DNA from: Staphylococcus hyicus
Lineage (GTDB): Bacteria > Bacillota > Bacilli > Staphylococcales > Staphylococcaceae
Assembly: GCF_000816085.1 (NCBI RefSeq)
Contig: NZ_CP008747.1
Location: forward strand, 1,736,001-1,800,000
Length of the DNA: 64,000 bases
Direction of reading: 5' to 3'
Position 1 is the first letter of the stretch, and each line of letters starts with the position of its first letter. Of the stretch, positions 1-11,376 are shown one piece after another. The notes beneath the pieces were generated by a model. The model was not told where the DNA came from. It did no database searches and saw only the letters and a list, made by a program, of their open reading frames with translations. The translations under genes were made by a program, and so were the position numbers.

Positions 1-2186
<2,186 letters not shown>

Positions 2187-2351
2187 TTTGATATCTCCTT
2201 TTATAAAAAAAATCTCTTAACTTCATTCAGTTAAGAGACATTGGTTACCAAAATGATACAGTCATGCAAATAAAACCTGCTTGATTTTACGCATACTGTT
2301 TATCATTTTGATGATACCTTTGTCAGTCTCTCGTACTGAATTAAAAGGTGT
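2187..2351 (-). promoter_or_regulatory. pyrP leader: probable PyrR-controlled attenuator
   Basis: Between the pyrR stop and pyrP start the minus-strand RNA has a loop-like GAGAGACTG sequence at 2325-2339. It resembles, but does not match well, the PyrR-binding consensus ARUCCNGNGAGGYU. It is followed by a terminator hairpin at about 2205-2239. The sequence GTATCATCAAAATGAT / ATCATTTTGGTAACC could form the competing antiterminator. The layout is that of the second pyr attenuator of Bacillus; the loop is clearly more degenerate than the one upstream of pyrR. Confidence 0.7.
2205..2239 (-). terminator. Intrinsic terminator of the pyrP attenuator
   Basis: On the minus strand GTCTCTTAACT and AGTTAAGAGAT pair around a short loop and are followed by a run of seven T residues, directly upstream of the pyrP ribosome binding site. 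Confidence 0.85.
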
Positions 2352-2876
2352 TTATTGAATTATAACGGCATTTCGATCGTCTACTTCAGTTAGGAAAACT
2401 TCCACCGATTCTTCATGAGAAGTTGGAATATTTTTTCCTACAAAATCTGCGCGGATAGGTAATTCTCGATGACCGCGATCTACTAATGTAGCAAGACCAA
2501 TTTTTTTTGGACGTCGATGCAATAAAATTGCATCTAATGATGCCCGCACTGTACGTCCAGTGTATAAAACATCATCCACAATAATGACGATGCGATTATT
2601 TAAATCAATATCAATGTCGAAAGACTGCGCTAACGCGACATCACGCATTTCAACATCGTCTCGAAATTGTGTAATATCAATCGTTCCAGTAGGAACAGAT
2701 ACGTTTTCAATCTCTTGGATTTTTTGCTGAATCCGCTTTGCGAGATACTCTCCGCGGGTTTTAATTCCTAACAAAGCTAAATTTTCAGAACCCTTGTTAT
2801 ATTCCAGAATTTCATGTGCAATTCGTGTTAACGTACGGTTGATTGCGGATTCATCTAAAATAATGCGTTCACCCAT
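2352..2876 (-). CDS. pyrR: Bifunctional pyr operon regulator / uracil phosphoribosyltransferase
   Basis: RNA-binding attenuator that, with UMP bound, grips the loop in pyr leaders and promotes termination; it also has uracil phosphoribosyltransferase activity. The PRPP-binding signature [10 protein letters not shown] lies at about residues 100-109 and the C-terminal [11 protein letters not shown] block is typical. The open frame extends upstream to a GTG at 2894, but the ATG at 2876 gives a product starting MGERIILDE, matching the usual family N-terminus at 174 residues, with AAAGGA about 9 nt upstream, so I chose it. It is the first gene of the pyr operon here and has its own leader attenuator, which suggests autoregulation. 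Confidence 0.95.
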   Translation of the reverse strand: MGERIILDESAINRTLTRIAHEILEYNKGSENLALLGIKTRGEYLAKRIQQKIQEIENVSVPTGTIDITQFRDDVEMRDVALAQSFDIDIDLNNRIVIIVDDVLYTGRTVRASLDAILLHRRPKKIGLATLVDRGHRELPIRADFVGKNIPTSHEESVEVFLTEVDDRNAVIIQ

Positions 2877-2939
2877 ATGAAACATTCCTTTCACAAGTTA
2901 TTAAATATTTTATTGCTATATCCAACAGAGCAGTTACTG

Positions 2940-3082
2940 AGACACAAAAAAACTCACGTCTTCATAAGACATGAGTAGATATGTTAAAGTAACGACTAAC
3001 TTTGTTTGCTTCACAGAACAACCTCAACGTTAGACGAACATTAATGTATACGTGTCATGTCTTTTAAGCCTCACAGGACTCA
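2940..3082 (-). promoter_or_regulatory. pyrR leader: PyrR-binding attenuator with terminator
   Basis: On the minus strand AGTCCTGTGAGGCT at 3080-3067 matches the PyrR-binding loop consensus ARUCCNGNGAGGYU at every position. About 90 nt downstream a terminator forms: ACTCATGTCTT pairs with AAGACGTGAGT around TATG (2951-2976), followed by TTTTTTTG. This is a textbook first pyr attenuator placed between the pseudouridine synthase gene and pyrR. High UMP should let PyrR fold the leader toward termination. Confidence 0.88.
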
Positions 3083-3171
3083 CATTTAAAGACTTTATTT
3101 CTTTATTTACTGTTACTTATCATAACGTTTTTAATTCAAATTGTCAAAGTAAGATTCGTAACATTTTACGC

Positions 3172-4092
3172 TTACGTCATATCTTCTTTACGAATTTCTT
3201 CAATAAGCGTTTCAAACGCGTTTGGAAGAGGCGCACTGCGTTCAATATATTCACCCGTACGCGGATGGGTAAATCCAATTATACCGGCGTGTAAAGCTTG
3301 TCCGCCAATATCACGCGTTTTTTTCGGTCCATATTTAGGATCACCCACAAGTGGATAACCAATATACTTCATATGTACACGAATTTGGTGTGTACGCCCT
3401 GTCTCAAGCTGACATTCGACCAGCGTATAATTTTTAAAGTTTTCGATGACATTAAAATGTGTAATTGCTTCTTTACCATTATCAACCACTGCCATAGATT
3501 GACGGTCATTTTGATTACGACCAATAGGCGCTTCAATCGTCCCAAATTCATGAGGAATATGTCCATGAACAAGTGCAGTATATTTACGCGTTACTGTTTT
3601 GGCCATCAATTGATCGACAAGGTGACGATGCGCAACATCATTTTTGGCAACCATCAATAAACCAGATGTATCTTTGTCAATACGATGCACAATACCTGGG
3701 CGAATTTCACCATTAATACCAGACAAGTCTTTAATTTGGTACATTAACCCGTTAACTAAAGTGCCTGAATAATGACCTGCAGATGGGTGTACGACCATGC
3801 CTTTAGGCTTGTACACTATCGCAACATCTTCATCTTCATAATATATATCTAATTCTAAATTTTCTGGTTTAATATCAGCCTCAATTAATTCCGCTTCTGT
3901 CACTACAATGTTATCATTTAATTTGACTTTGTAATTTGATTTTACCACTTTATTATTTACTTTAACTTGACCTTCTTTAATCCAATCTTGGATTTGACTA
4001 CGTGACCAATCACTGTTGAACTGCGGTAATACTTTATCAATACGTTGCAATTCTAAAGTTGCATCATCAATTTTGAACTCATGTTTTTGCAT
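3172..4092 (-). CDS. RluD/RluA-family RNA pseudouridine synthase
   Basis: Isomerises specific uridines to pseudouridine in RNA, most likely 23S rRNA; the exact site cannot be read from sequence. An N-terminal S4-like RNA-binding domain occupies about residues 15-75. The catalytic RluA motif HRIDKDTSGLL is at about 136-146, its Asp being the family nucleophile, and the C-terminal RTHQIRVHM block is present. The frame can start at a GTG at 4101, but the ATG at 4092 better fits relatives and has GGTGG just upstream. It follows lspA closely, the usual lspA-rluD pair of Firmicutes, and precedes the pyrR leader. Length about 306 residues is normal. Confidence 0.93.
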   Translation of the reverse strand: MQKHEFKIDDATLELQRIDKVLPQFNSDWSRSQIQDWIKEGQVKVNNKVVKSNYKVKLNDNIVVTEAELIEADIKPENLELDIYYEDEDVAIVYKPKGMVVHPSAGHYSGTLVNGLMYQIKDLSGINGEIRPGIVHRIDKDTSGLLMVAKNDVAHRHLVDQLMAKTVTRKYTALVHGHIPHEFGTIEAPIGRNQNDRQSMAVVDNGKEAITHFNVIENFKNYTLVECQLETGRTHQIRVHMKYIGYPLVGDPKYGPKKTRDIGGQALHAGIIGFTHPRTGEYIERSAPLPNAFETLIEEIRKEDMT

Positions 4093-4101
4093 GGTACCCA
4101 C

Positions 4102-4581
4102 CTATCCTTTTTCACGTTGTGTTGAAAATACCAACACAATAATTAATAAAATAACGCCGATTGTTAAACTTGAATCTGCAATATTAAAAATTGGAAAATC
4201 ATATCCAAATATCTTCGTATCAATAAAATCTACAACTTCACCTTTCAATACACGATCTATAAAGTTTCCTAAAGCCCCTGCAATTAATAAACTGATTGAA
4301 AATTGCATGAGTAAGTGCTCTTGTGCTTCTTTAATGTAAAAATAAACGAGTGCGATTAATATCACCACTGTAATAATATAGAAAAATGGCAAATGACCAC
4401 TTAGAATTCCCCAAGCAGCACCATTATTACGATGTGATGTAATCGCTAATGCATTTGGTATAACAGTAAAAGATTCACCAACTGTCATTTGAGCTACAAT
4501 CAGCCATTTCGTCAACTGGTCAGCAATTAAAACAACGATTACTGTGAAGATGGATAAACCTAAAAAGTATTTTTTCCTCAT
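4102..4581 (-). CDS. lspA: Lipoprotein signal peptidase (signal peptidase II)
   Basis: Membrane aspartyl protease that removes the signal peptide from diacylglyceryl-modified prolipoproteins. At 159 residues with four predicted membrane segments it has the family size. The conserved NNGAAWG block is at 52-58 and the two catalytic aspartates are visible: Asp118 in GEVVDF and Asp136 in NIADSS. The stop abuts the downstream pseudouridine synthase, indicating an operon. The globomycin target fold appears intact and nothing is missing. Confidence 0.97.
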   Translation of the reverse strand: MRKKYFLGLSIFTVIVVLIADQLTKWLIVAQMTVGESFTVIPNALAITSHRNNGAAWGILSGHLPFFYIITVVILIALVYFYIKEAQEHLLMQFSISLLIAGALGNFIDRVLKGEVVDFIDTKIFGYDFPIFNIADSSLTIGVILLIIVLVFSTQREKG

Positions 4582-4703
4582 CTTTTAAAATCCTTTCTAT
4601 TTACATTCCACCATTATACCATGAAAATGTTGTTGCAATTCATACAGTTTTAAAGACTTCGCTTAATTATTAAGAAGAAGCACATGTTCAATCACTTAAA
4701 ATC

Positions 4704-4910
4704 TTATTTTCTCAATTTGTTAATGTTTAAAAGTATCGCCATTAGTACCCCAAATGCATAACCCAAAACAGTTGTAACTAGAACATCTAGAAAATTTGAA
4801 AATCCTAACATATTGCCATAATAAATCTGGTTAAACGTTAAATGTTTTACAGTTTCTGCAAAAAATACTACTACTGCAAATATAAGTCCGCAAATAAAAT
4901 ATTTCCCCAT
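4704..4910 (-). CDS. Small two-span membrane protein, function unknown
   Basis: I do not recognise this 68-residue protein. It has an N-terminal hydrophobic segment (about residues 4-20), a short polar region and a second membrane segment (about 43-63), then a basic tail NKLRK that should face the cytoplasm. AAGGAG lies at a proper distance upstream of the ATG at 4910, supporting real translation. It stands alone between ileS and lspA, on the same strand as both. No domain or catalytic motif is visible. Confidence 0.65.
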   Translation of the reverse strand: MGKYFICGLIFAVVVFFAETVKHLTFNQIYYGNMLGFSNFLDVLVTTVLGYAFGVLMAILLNINKLRK

Positions 4911-5088
4911 TGTGTCACTCCTTTTTATAAAACCCTAATACAAAGTTTTTGATAGTTGACGATGATTAACGATAAAAGCGTAACACAAATAGGCACAGAA
5001 AATACTAAATAATATATTATATTACATTAATTTTACCTTAAATATTATGCAGACATTATGCGAAAGTGCATTTGAGTTTCTTTTTACA

Positions 5089-5110
5089 AAAAACGGCGAT
5101 TTATCACCGT
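5089..5110 (-). terminator. Probable intrinsic terminator
   Basis: Minus-strand CGGTGA-TAAA-TCGCCG hairpin followed by TTTTTTG. It lies about 100 nt beyond the ileS terminator, so it may end a short separate transcript. Confidence 0.6.
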
Positions 5111-5209
5111 GTGTTTCTGGTCAAACTAAAATGTTGATACTTATCACTTTTCAATAAATTTTTGCTTCATTTGCCAATCATCTATTAGCCCAACATCGTA
5201 AAATAAATT

Positions 5210-5252
5210 AAGCCTTCAACATTCATGAATCCATGAACATTGAAGGCTTTTT
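5210..5252. terminator. Terminator-like hairpin after ileS
   Basis: AAGCCTTCAACATTCATG and CATGAACATTGAAGGCTT form a long, almost perfect inverted repeat just beyond the ileS stop. The T-run is better on the plus side (TTTTTAAG) than on the minus side (TTAATTTATTTT), so it may act in both directions. Confidence 0.75.
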
Positions 5253-5269
5253 AAGCATCAACCAATTTA

Positions 5270-8017
5270 TTAATTTAACGTTTTAACAACCTGTTGACAA
5301 CGTGGACACAATGCAGTCATTTCCCCCACTGCACCTAAATCATTAGAATAATTCCAACAACGTGCACATTGTTCACCTTCAGCATGTTCAATCGATACAT
5401 TCGCAAATTGATAATCTTGACCATTTGGTGTTTCAACTACTTCAACTTGAGACACTATAAAGAGTTGATGTAAATCTTCAAATTGTTTTAAGAAAGAAAC
5501 GGTATCAAAAGATGCGCTGTTTCCAATCTTAACTTTTGCTTGTAGAGATTTGCCAATTGTTTTTTCATTACGCGCATGTTCTAATGCTCGGTTAACATCA
5601 TCACGTAAACTCATAAATGTCGTCCATTTTTGGATTAATTCGCGATCTACATCCTGACGCTCAGGTAGTGTTGATAAATGTACACTCTCTTCTGGTTGAT
5701 ATTCAATGTATGACCATACTTCATCAGCAGTATGTGGAATGATTGGCGCTAATAATTTCGTTAAATCAATTAAGATTTCATAAAGTACGGTTTGCATACT
5801 TCGACGTTTGTGCGCATCTTTCGCTTCGATGTATAAAATATCTTTACCGTAATCTAAATAGAAATTACTTAATTCAACATTAATGAAGTTTTGAACTTCT
5901 TGATAAATATCAAGATAATCAAATTGATCAAAGTGATCTAGCGTACTATTTTTAAACTCTCTAAAACGATTTAAAACGTAACGATCTACTTCTAATAAAT
6001 TATCTTCTGAAATTTTATCTGTATCAGGGTTATAATCACTCACATTACCGAGTAGGAAACGTAAAGTATTGCGGATTTTACGATAAACATCAGCGACTTG
6101 TTTTAAAATTTCTTCAGAAATACGTACGTCTGCTAAGTAATCCACTGAACATACCCATAATCGGGCAATGTCAGCACCTTTTTGTTTAACAATTGTATCT
6201 GGAACGATGACATTTCCTAATGATTTACTCATTTTTTTACCTTCACCGTCCATAACGAAACCATGAGATAACAGCATTTTGTATGGTGAGATGCCTCGTG
6301 TTGCTACGGATGTTGTAATTGAAGAGTTAAACCATCCACGATATTGGTCACTACCTTCTAAATACATGTCTGCTGGGTAACTTAACTCTTGACGACCTTC
6401 TAACACACCACGATGTGATGATCCAGAGTCAAACCAAACATCCATAATATCTTCTTCTTTAGTGAACACACCATTAGGGCTACCTTCATGCATAAATCCT
6501 TCTGGTAATAAGTCTTTGGCATCACGCTCAAACCAAATATTTGAACCATGCTTTTCGAATAAATCTGCAACATGATTCACAGTTTCTTTTGTCATTATCG
6601 TGTCACCATTTTCTGCATAAAATACAGGAAGCGGTACACCCCATACACGTTGACGTGAAATGACCCATTCACCGCGATCACGAATCATATTGTAAATACG
6701 TGTTTTACCCCAATCAACTTTAAACATCGTCTCATTGATGGCATCTAAAATATCTTCTCGTACTTTAGAGATAGATGCAAACCATTGTGGCGTAGCACGG
6801 AAAATAACTGGTTTTTTTGTACGCCAATCGTGTGGATAACTATGTGTAATAAAGTTTAACTTTAATAACGCACCTTTTTCAGTTAATAACGTTGTAATTT
6901 CTTTATTAGCTTTATCATAAAACATGCCAGCAAACTGACCAGCTTCTTCCGTAAATACACCTTTATCATCCACTGGACTAATAACTTCTAAACCATACTT
7001 TTGACCTACGATATAGTCATCTTCCCCGTGACCAGGTGCCGTATGCACACAACCAGTACCTGCATCCGTTGTTACATGTGTGCCATTAATAACAAGTGAT
7101 ACACGGTCAATAAACGGATGTGCTGTTTCGACATACTCTAATTCTGAGCCTTTAAACGCTTTTTCACGAACAACCGTCTCTTTATTCCATTCTAATGCAT
7201 CTGCAACACTGTCGACTAAAGCTTCGGCGATTACGTATTTTTGACCCTCAACGCTCATTTGGACATACGTTAATTCTGGATGAACTGTAATAGCAACGTT
7301 TGCAGGTAACGTCCATGGTGTCGTCGTCCAAATAATGAATTTGGCGTCGTCATCAACAGTTCCTTTCGCATCTTTAACGTCAAAGGCAACATAAATGGAT
7401 GCTGAGCGCTTGTCATGATATTCAATTTCTGCTTCAGCAAGTGATGATTCACTTGACGGTGACCAGTATACAGGTTTTTTACCTTTATAAATTAAACCTC
7501 TATCCGCCATTTCACCAAACAAGCGAATTTGAGCTGCTTCATATTCAGGCTTTAACGTAATATATGGATTGTTAAAATCTCCATTCACACCTAGACGTTT
7601 GAAATCCTTTTTTTGTAATTCAATTTGTTCTAGTGCAAATGCTTCACATTTTTTTCGGAATTCTGCAGTAGACATTTCTTTACGTTTAACGCCTTTTTTT
7701 GTTAAAGCTTGCTCAATAGGAAGCCCGTGCGTGTCCCATCCTGGAACAAAAGGTGTATAAAACCCTTGCATCGTTTTGTAGCGCACAATAAAATCTTTGA
7801 GGATTTTATTCAACGCATGTCCCATATGTAAATTACCGTTTGCATATGGAGGTCCGTCATGCAAAATGAACGGCGTATTCCCTTCATTTTTCTTTAACAT
7901 TTTTTCATATAATTGCTTTTCTTCCCATTCGGCTTGAATTTGAGGTTCTTTGTTTGGTAATCCTCCACGCATAGGGAATTTCGTTTTAGGCATTAACAAC
8001 GTCTCTTTATAATCCAT
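5270..8017 (-). CDS. ileS: Isoleucyl-tRNA synthetase
   Basis: Charges tRNA-Ile with isoleucine. The class I signatures are [12 protein letters not shown] (HIGH-type) near residue 56 and KKMSKS near residue 595. An editing (CP1) domain lies between them, including [10 protein letters not shown] and [15 protein letters not shown]. The C-terminal zinc finger CARCWNYS...CPRC is present. Two adjacent ATGs (8020 and 8017) are possible; I give 8017 because relatives start [12 protein letters not shown]. The zinc finger and sequence mark it as the ordinary chromosomal enzyme rather than the plasmid mupirocin-resistant type; whether point substitutions affecting mupirocin exist was not checked. A T-box leader upstream implies control by uncharged tRNA-Ile. 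Confidence 0.98.
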   Translation of the reverse strand: MDYKETLLMPKTKFPMRGGLPNKEPQIQAEWEEKQLYEKMLKKNEGNTPFILHDGPPYANGNLHMGHALNKILKDFIVRYKTMQGFYTPFVPGWDTHGLPIEQALTKKGVKRKEMSTAEFRKKCEAFALEQIELQKKDFKRLGVNGDFNNPYITLKPEYEAAQIRLFGEMADRGLIYKGKKPVYWSPSSESSLAEAEIEYHDKRSASIYVAFDVKDAKGTVDDDAKFIIWTTTPWTLPANVAITVHPELTYVQMSVEGQKYVIAEALVDSVADALEWNKETVVREKAFKGSELEYVETAHPFIDRVSLVINGTHVTTDAGTGCVHTAPGHGEDDYIVGQKYGLEVISPVDDKGVFTEEAGQFAGMFYDKANKEITTLLTEKGALLKLNFITHSYPHDWRTKKPVIFRATPQWFASISKVREDILDAINETMFKVDWGKTRIYNMIRDRGEWVISRQRVWGVPLPVFYAENGDTIMTKETVNHVADLFEKHGSNIWFERDAKDLLPEGFMHEGSPNGVFTKEEDIMDVWFDSGSSHRGVLEGRQELSYPADMYLEGSDQYRGWFNSSITTSVATRGISPYKMLLSHGFVMDGEGKKMSKSLGNVIVPDTIVKQKGADIARLWVCSVDYLADVRISEEILKQVADVYRKIRNTLRFLLGNVSDYNPDTDKISEDNLLEVDRYVLNRFREFKNSTLDHFDQFDYLDIYQEVQNFINVELSNFYLDYGKDILYIEAKDAHKRRSMQTVLYEILIDLTKLLAPIIPHTADEVWSYIEYQPEESVHLSTLPERQDVDRELIQKWTTFMSLRDDVNRALEHARNEKTIGKSLQAKVKIGNSASFDTVSFLKQFEDLHQLFIVSQVEVVETPNGQDYQFANVSIEHAEGEQCARCWNYSNDLGAVGEMTALCPRCQQVVKTLN

Positions 8018-8040
8018 CATTCATACACTCCTTTAAATAT

Positions 8041-8200
8041 AAAAAGAACTCTAAGCTCAATTAAAAGGGACGACAAATGCCGCGGTACCACCCTGATTAA
8101 CTCAGCTTAGAGTTCTCTCATAAAATATATTTTTAATAATAATGCGAGTGATACAAGAAAAACATCTACGTTAGGCTCTCACCATTCCTAACTCGCTGTG
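8041..8200 (-). promoter_or_regulatory. T-box riboswitch of ileS (Ile specifier)
   Basis: The minus-strand leader contains the T-box core GGGTGGTACCGCGGCAT (8093-8077), whose UGGU bulge pairs with the uncharged tRNA end. It has a terminator made from AGAACTCTAAGCT (about 8115-8103) and AGCTTAGAGTTCTTTTT (8057-8041). A Stem I region with AATGGTGAGAGCC lies upstream. ATC at 8152-8150, followed by A, is the likely isoleucine specifier. The leader begins immediately after the divIVA stop codon. Confidence 0.92.
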
Positions 8201-8207
8201 GCAGATT

Positions 8208-8822
8208 TTACTTTTCTTGCTTGTCTCCATCATTTTGATTTTTAACTTCTGTTGATTGTGCTTCTTTTGCTTGCTGTTGGGCTTGGTGCTCTTGCGCAGT
8301 AATATCTTGTTGATGTAAGTGCTGGAAGTTTTCTTCAGTTACTTGTTGAGCATCAAGATCATAATTCAATAAGTATTCCCAGTCATCACTCTTAAGCAAA
8401 TCGAGTTGCGCTTCAACAAGCATTCTGAAACGTGAACGAAAAATTTTCGATTGACGTTTCATATCTTCCGTTTGGAACGATAAGCGACGCGCTTTTTCAA
8501 TACCGTCATTAACAATACGATTCGCTTCAGCATGCGCTTTTTGAATAATCGCATCATGTTCTTTTTGCGCTGCCGCTTTTGTTTCATCAGCCGCGCGTTG
8601 CGCACTCACAATCGCCTCTCCTACTGACTTTTCTACATCTTTAAAAGATTGGATATGCGCATCTCTTTCTTCTAAAACTTTTTCAAGTTGTTTTTTATCT
8701 TCTTTTAAGCGCTCAATTTCCGTGCTTAACTGTTCTAAATATTGTTCAACCTCTGTAGGTTCAAAACCGTTTTTAATACGCGTAAAAGATTTATTTTTAA
8801 TTTCACTTGGGGTAAAAGCCAT
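8208..8822 (-). CDS. divIVA: DivIVA cell-division/polarity protein
   Basis: Coiled-coil protein that recognises negatively curved membrane at the septum and, in staphylococci, contributes to division and chromosome segregation. The N-terminal membrane-binding domain MAFTPSEIKNKSFTR is characteristic. Long heptad-rich helices follow (about residues 30-130), then a Gln-rich tail low in complexity. The frame extends to 8846, but the ATG at 8822 with AAAGGAGG upstream gives the normal DivIVA start; 204 residues is the usual size. It follows ylmH closely and ends the ylm cluster; the ileS T-box starts right after it. Confidence 0.95.
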   Translation of the reverse strand: MAFTPSEIKNKSFTRIKNGFEPTEVEQYLEQLSTEIERLKEDKKQLEKVLEERDAHIQSFKDVEKSVGEAIVSAQRAADETKAAAQKEHDAIIQKAHAEANRIVNDGIEKARRLSFQTEDMKRQSKIFRSRFRMLVEAQLDLLKSDDWEYLLNYDLDAQQVTEENFQHLHQQDITAQEHQAQQQAKEAQSTEVKNQNDGDKQEK

Positions 8823-8845
8823 GTCGTTTCCTCCTTTATCATACA

Positions 8846-9616
8846 CTATTTAAATAACGTTTGATAGGTTAATCTTATTTTATCTTTTTTCGTGCGTTCA
8901 CCAATTTGTACCACTCTCGCTCTACCATAGCCTTGAATTGATAGTAAATCGCCTTCATCTAATTGAAAATCTACCGACTCAATAAGTGTATGATTGACTT
9001 TGACACGTTTACGTTGAATGAGTGCTTGTGAAATCGTCCGTGATTTACGTATCATCTCTTTCATGACTACATCTAAACGCATCCCACTTACAGTCGTTTG
9101 GTGTGTTTGCCATTGCTCTTTAGATTTTATCATATTTTCAATTGATACGGCATTAAGTTTAACTGCCGCACCTTTTATATGCGTTAATTCCATCATAATA
9201 TAAGATTTAATTTGATTTGTCAAAACGAACTGTATACGTTCCCCGACAATTATATCCCCAATTTGATCACGTTCTATGCCTAATGACATGAGCGTACCTA
9301 ATACATGTTGATGTTGTATTGTTACAAATTTTTCTGGATAGTCAATGTCAATTAAACTTATCTCAAAATCATCAAGTTCGGGTTCAAAGTAATCGGGTGC
9401 GATGATGGCGCGTTGACGTTCACTCTTCCCACCTCCAAAAAAATGACAGCTCAAGGAAGGAAAGCTCCCAATGATGACCTTTAATATATATTGATCACGT
9501 GGATCTAAAAAAGCAGTTAAAATAGGACTATACTGTGTATCTGCTTGTCTTGCTTTATCGGTCAACATATCTATCATTTGACGCTCTTCCGCTCTGAAAT
9601 GTTGATAAAGCTCCAT
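8846..9616 (-). CDS. ylmH: YlmH, S4-domain RNA-binding protein (RqcP2-like)
   Basis: Member of the YlmH family, whose Bacillus relative binds the ribosomal large subunit in ribosome-associated quality control. The 256-residue protein has the family N-terminal domain with FFGGGKSERQRA at about residues 60-71. A C-terminal S4 domain (about 179-235) includes RLDVVMKEM and a YGRARV end. It sits in the ylm cluster next to divIVA, the conserved Firmicutes position. The gap to divIVA is only 23 bp, so the two are likely co-transcribed. Confidence 0.93.
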   Translation of the reverse strand: MELYQHFRAEERQMIDMLTDKARQADTQYSPILTAFLDPRDQYILKVIIGSFPSLSCHFFGGGKSERQRAIIAPDYFEPELDDFEISLIDIDYPEKFVTIQHQHVLGTLMSLGIERDQIGDIIVGERIQFVLTNQIKSYIMMELTHIKGAAVKLNAVSIENMIKSKEQWQTHQTTVSGMRLDVVMKEMIRKSRTISQALIQRKRVKVNHTLIESVDFQLDEGDLLSIQGYGRARVVQIGERTKKDKIRLTYQTLFK

Positions 9617-9652
9617 TTCATCGACGCTCCTTTATATACGCTTAAAATCGTT

Positions 9653-9690
9653 AAAAAAGGGGTGGGACGTCTTTTGGTCCTAACCCCTCT
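9653..9690 (-). terminator. Probable intrinsic terminator downstream of yggT
   Basis: Minus-strand AGGGGTTAGGAC pairs with GTCCCACCCCT around a short loop and is followed by TTTTTTAACG. It would partly separate yggT and earlier genes from ylmH-divIVA. Confidence 0.75.
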
Positions 9691-9757
9691 AGTATTCTGA
9701 TATGTGTTTTTGAATAACATTTGTATAGGAACCATGAAAGGTCATTTATTGCGCCGT

Positions 9758-10048
9758 TTATAAAAGATATATTACAATCAATCGATAAATCTCAATAAGT
9801 CCTCTTTGGAACAAGTTAAGCACGATAAACGCGACGATTGGTGATAAATCGATCATACCTAGCGGCGGAATGATACGTCTAAACGGTTCTAAATATGGCT
9901 CATATATTTTTGCCATGAATTGGCCGACAGCACTTTCTCGTGCACCAGGTAACCAACTCATGAAAATATAAACAATCATACCATAAGAATAGATTTTAAC
10001 TACAAATAATAAAAATTGGAATATGGTTTCTAATGTTTGCATTGTCAT
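9758..10048 (-). CDS. yggT: YggT-family membrane protein
   Basis: Small integral membrane protein of 96 residues with two hydrophobic segments (about 8-30 and 66-92) flanking the family motif SWLPGAR and EPYLEPFRRIIPPLGMIDLSP. The role is not firmly known; genes of this family lie beside sepF/ylm genes in Gram-positive bacteria and are thought to support division or membrane processes. It follows sepF by 11 bp. Start alternatives (ATG at 10048 or 10042) differ by two residues. Confidence 0.9.
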   Translation of the reverse strand: MTMQTLETIFQFLLFVVKIYSYGMIVYIFMSWLPGARESAVGQFMAKIYEPYLEPFRRIIPPLGMIDLSPIVAFIVLNLFQRGLIEIYRLIVIYLL

Positions 10049-10059
10049 GGATGTCTCCC

Positions 10060-10680
10060 TTATTCATATTGATTTTCCATGGCATCAATGTGCTCAGAGA
10101 TACTACCAGCCACTTCCACATTGTCTGGTGTACAAAGGAAAATATCAGCGCCAACACGTTGAATATCGCCACCTATCGCATAAACCGTTCCACTTAAGAA
10201 ATCGATAATACGTTTAGCTGACACAGCATCGATTTGCTGTAAATTCACTAACGTTGCGCGACGATTTTTCAATTCATCTGCAATATCTTGTGTATCTGAA
10301 AACACGCGCGGCTCAAATAAGCACATTTTAGAGCTGCCATTTGAAAATGCGTCTTGCGTTTGAGTCATACTTACCACGTTCCCTTGTTGCGTTGCAGGAT
10401 CCTTCGCAATTTGATATTTACGTTCATTGTGCATTGATTTAATTCTAGATGACTGTTTTTTAGGTACGGATTGTAATGCTCTTGGTCGTTCATTTGCATG
10501 CGTCGAGGATGTGTATCGTTGATTCGAAGTTGTTCCTTGATTCGTATCAACTTCTCTTTGTTTTTCTATTTCTCGTTCACGTGCACGTTCACGGCGTTCT
10601 TCTTCTTCGATAAAATCATCGTCTTCTTCCTCAATCGTGAAAAAGCCATTGAATAAATCTTTAATAGCCAATCCTCTCAC
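10060..10680 (-). CDS. sepF: SepF, FtsZ-binding division protein
   Basis: Membrane-associated protein that bundles FtsZ filaments and links them to the membrane. The N-terminal amphipathic [14 protein letters not shown] is the membrane anchor. A long acidic/basic low-complexity linker follows (about residues 17-120). The conserved C-terminal domain, from [18 protein letters not shown] to the end, is nearly identical to what I recall of S. aureus SepF. The start overlaps the ylmE stop by 4 nt, so translation is coupled. At 206 residues it is somewhat longer because of the linker. Confidence 0.95.
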   Translation of the reverse strand: MRGLAIKDLFNGFFTIEEEDDDFIEEEERRERAREREIEKQREVDTNQGTTSNQRYTSSTHANERPRALQSVPKKQSSRIKSMHNERKYQIAKDPATQQGNVVSMTQTQDAFSNGSSKMCLFEPRVFSDTQDIADELKNRRATLVNLQQIDAVSAKRIIDFLSGTVYAIGGDIQRVGADIFLCTPDNVEVAGSISEHIDAMENQYE

Positions 10681-11351
10681 TCCTCTTTTCCTACTAAGCT
10701 TGATCCGATTCGCACATATGTTGCACCTGCTTCGGTTGCAATAGCGTAATCGTTACTCATCCCCATTGATAATTCAGTACATGGAGCGTAATGTAAATTT
10801 AAAGCTTGAATATCATCGCGTTTTGATTTTAATTGTGTAAATATATCTTTCAATTGGCTCTCATCATCAGTATAAGGTGCCATTGTCATTAATCCAACAA
10901 CTTCAATATGACTATAATTTGAAAGATTTTCAATGAAAGGCACAACTTCATCCAATGATAGCCCGTGTTTTGAAGCTTCACCTGCTACATTGACTTGAAC
11001 GAAACATTTAATCGTATGTGTTGCACGTTTGCTAATTTCTTTAGCTAAGCTATCACGATCTAATGCATGTAAGTAATCAATATCATCAATAACATCTTTA
11101 ACTTTTCGTGATTGAAGTGAACCTATAAAATGCATCGTGACATCATTTGGCAATGCTGCTTTCTTTTCTAAAAAGCCTTCAATTCTATTCTCACCAAAAT
11201 CACGAATGCCAGCATCATAGGCCTCTTTAGCTCGCTCTATTGTAACATATTTTGTAACTGCAATCACGCGAGGCATCGACTTCAATCCAACTTTAGTAAG
11301 ATGATTATTAATAACTGATTGAATATGATTATAATTTTCTATAACTGACAT
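10677..11351 (-). CDS. ylmE: YggS/YlmE PLP-binding protein (PLP homeostasis)
   Basis: PROSC/YggS-family single-domain protein that carries pyridoxal 5'-phosphate on a lysine and buffers cellular PLP rather than catalysing a known reaction. The PLP lysine is in AVTKYV at residue 34. FGENR (about 53-57), [10 protein letters not shown] (IGxLQ-type motif), VGLMTMAP and LSMGMSNDY are the family blocks. The length of 224 residues is normal. It overlaps sepF by 4 nt and follows pgeF by 25 nt, matching the pgeF-ylmE-sepF-yggT-ylmH-divIVA order of Firmicutes. Confidence 0.94.
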   Translation of the reverse strand: MSVIENYNHIQSVINNHLTKVGLKSMPRVIAVTKYVTIERAKEAYDAGIRDFGENRIEGFLEKKAALPNDVTMHFIGSLQSRKVKDVIDDIDYLHALDRDSLAKEISKRATHTIKCFVQVNVAGEASKHGLSLDEVVPFIENLSNYSHIEVVGLMTMAPYTDDESQLKDIFTQLKSKRDDIQALNLHYAPCTELSMGMSNDYAIATEAGATYVRIGSSLVGKEE

Positions 11352-11376
11352 CGTTTTCGCCCTCTCCTAAATAGAG

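Larger units (their letters stand above)
4911..5269. other. Gene-poor interval between ileS and the small membrane protein
   Basis: No complete gene is visible. The stretch holds two hairpins (5089-5110 and 5210-5252, listed separately) and AT-rich sequence, 4930-5060, that probably contains the promoter of the small membrane protein. On the minus strand a short open run ending in MKQKFIEK and a stop (about 5200-5140) lacks a convincing start codon and may be a gene remnant or chance. Confidence 0.5.
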
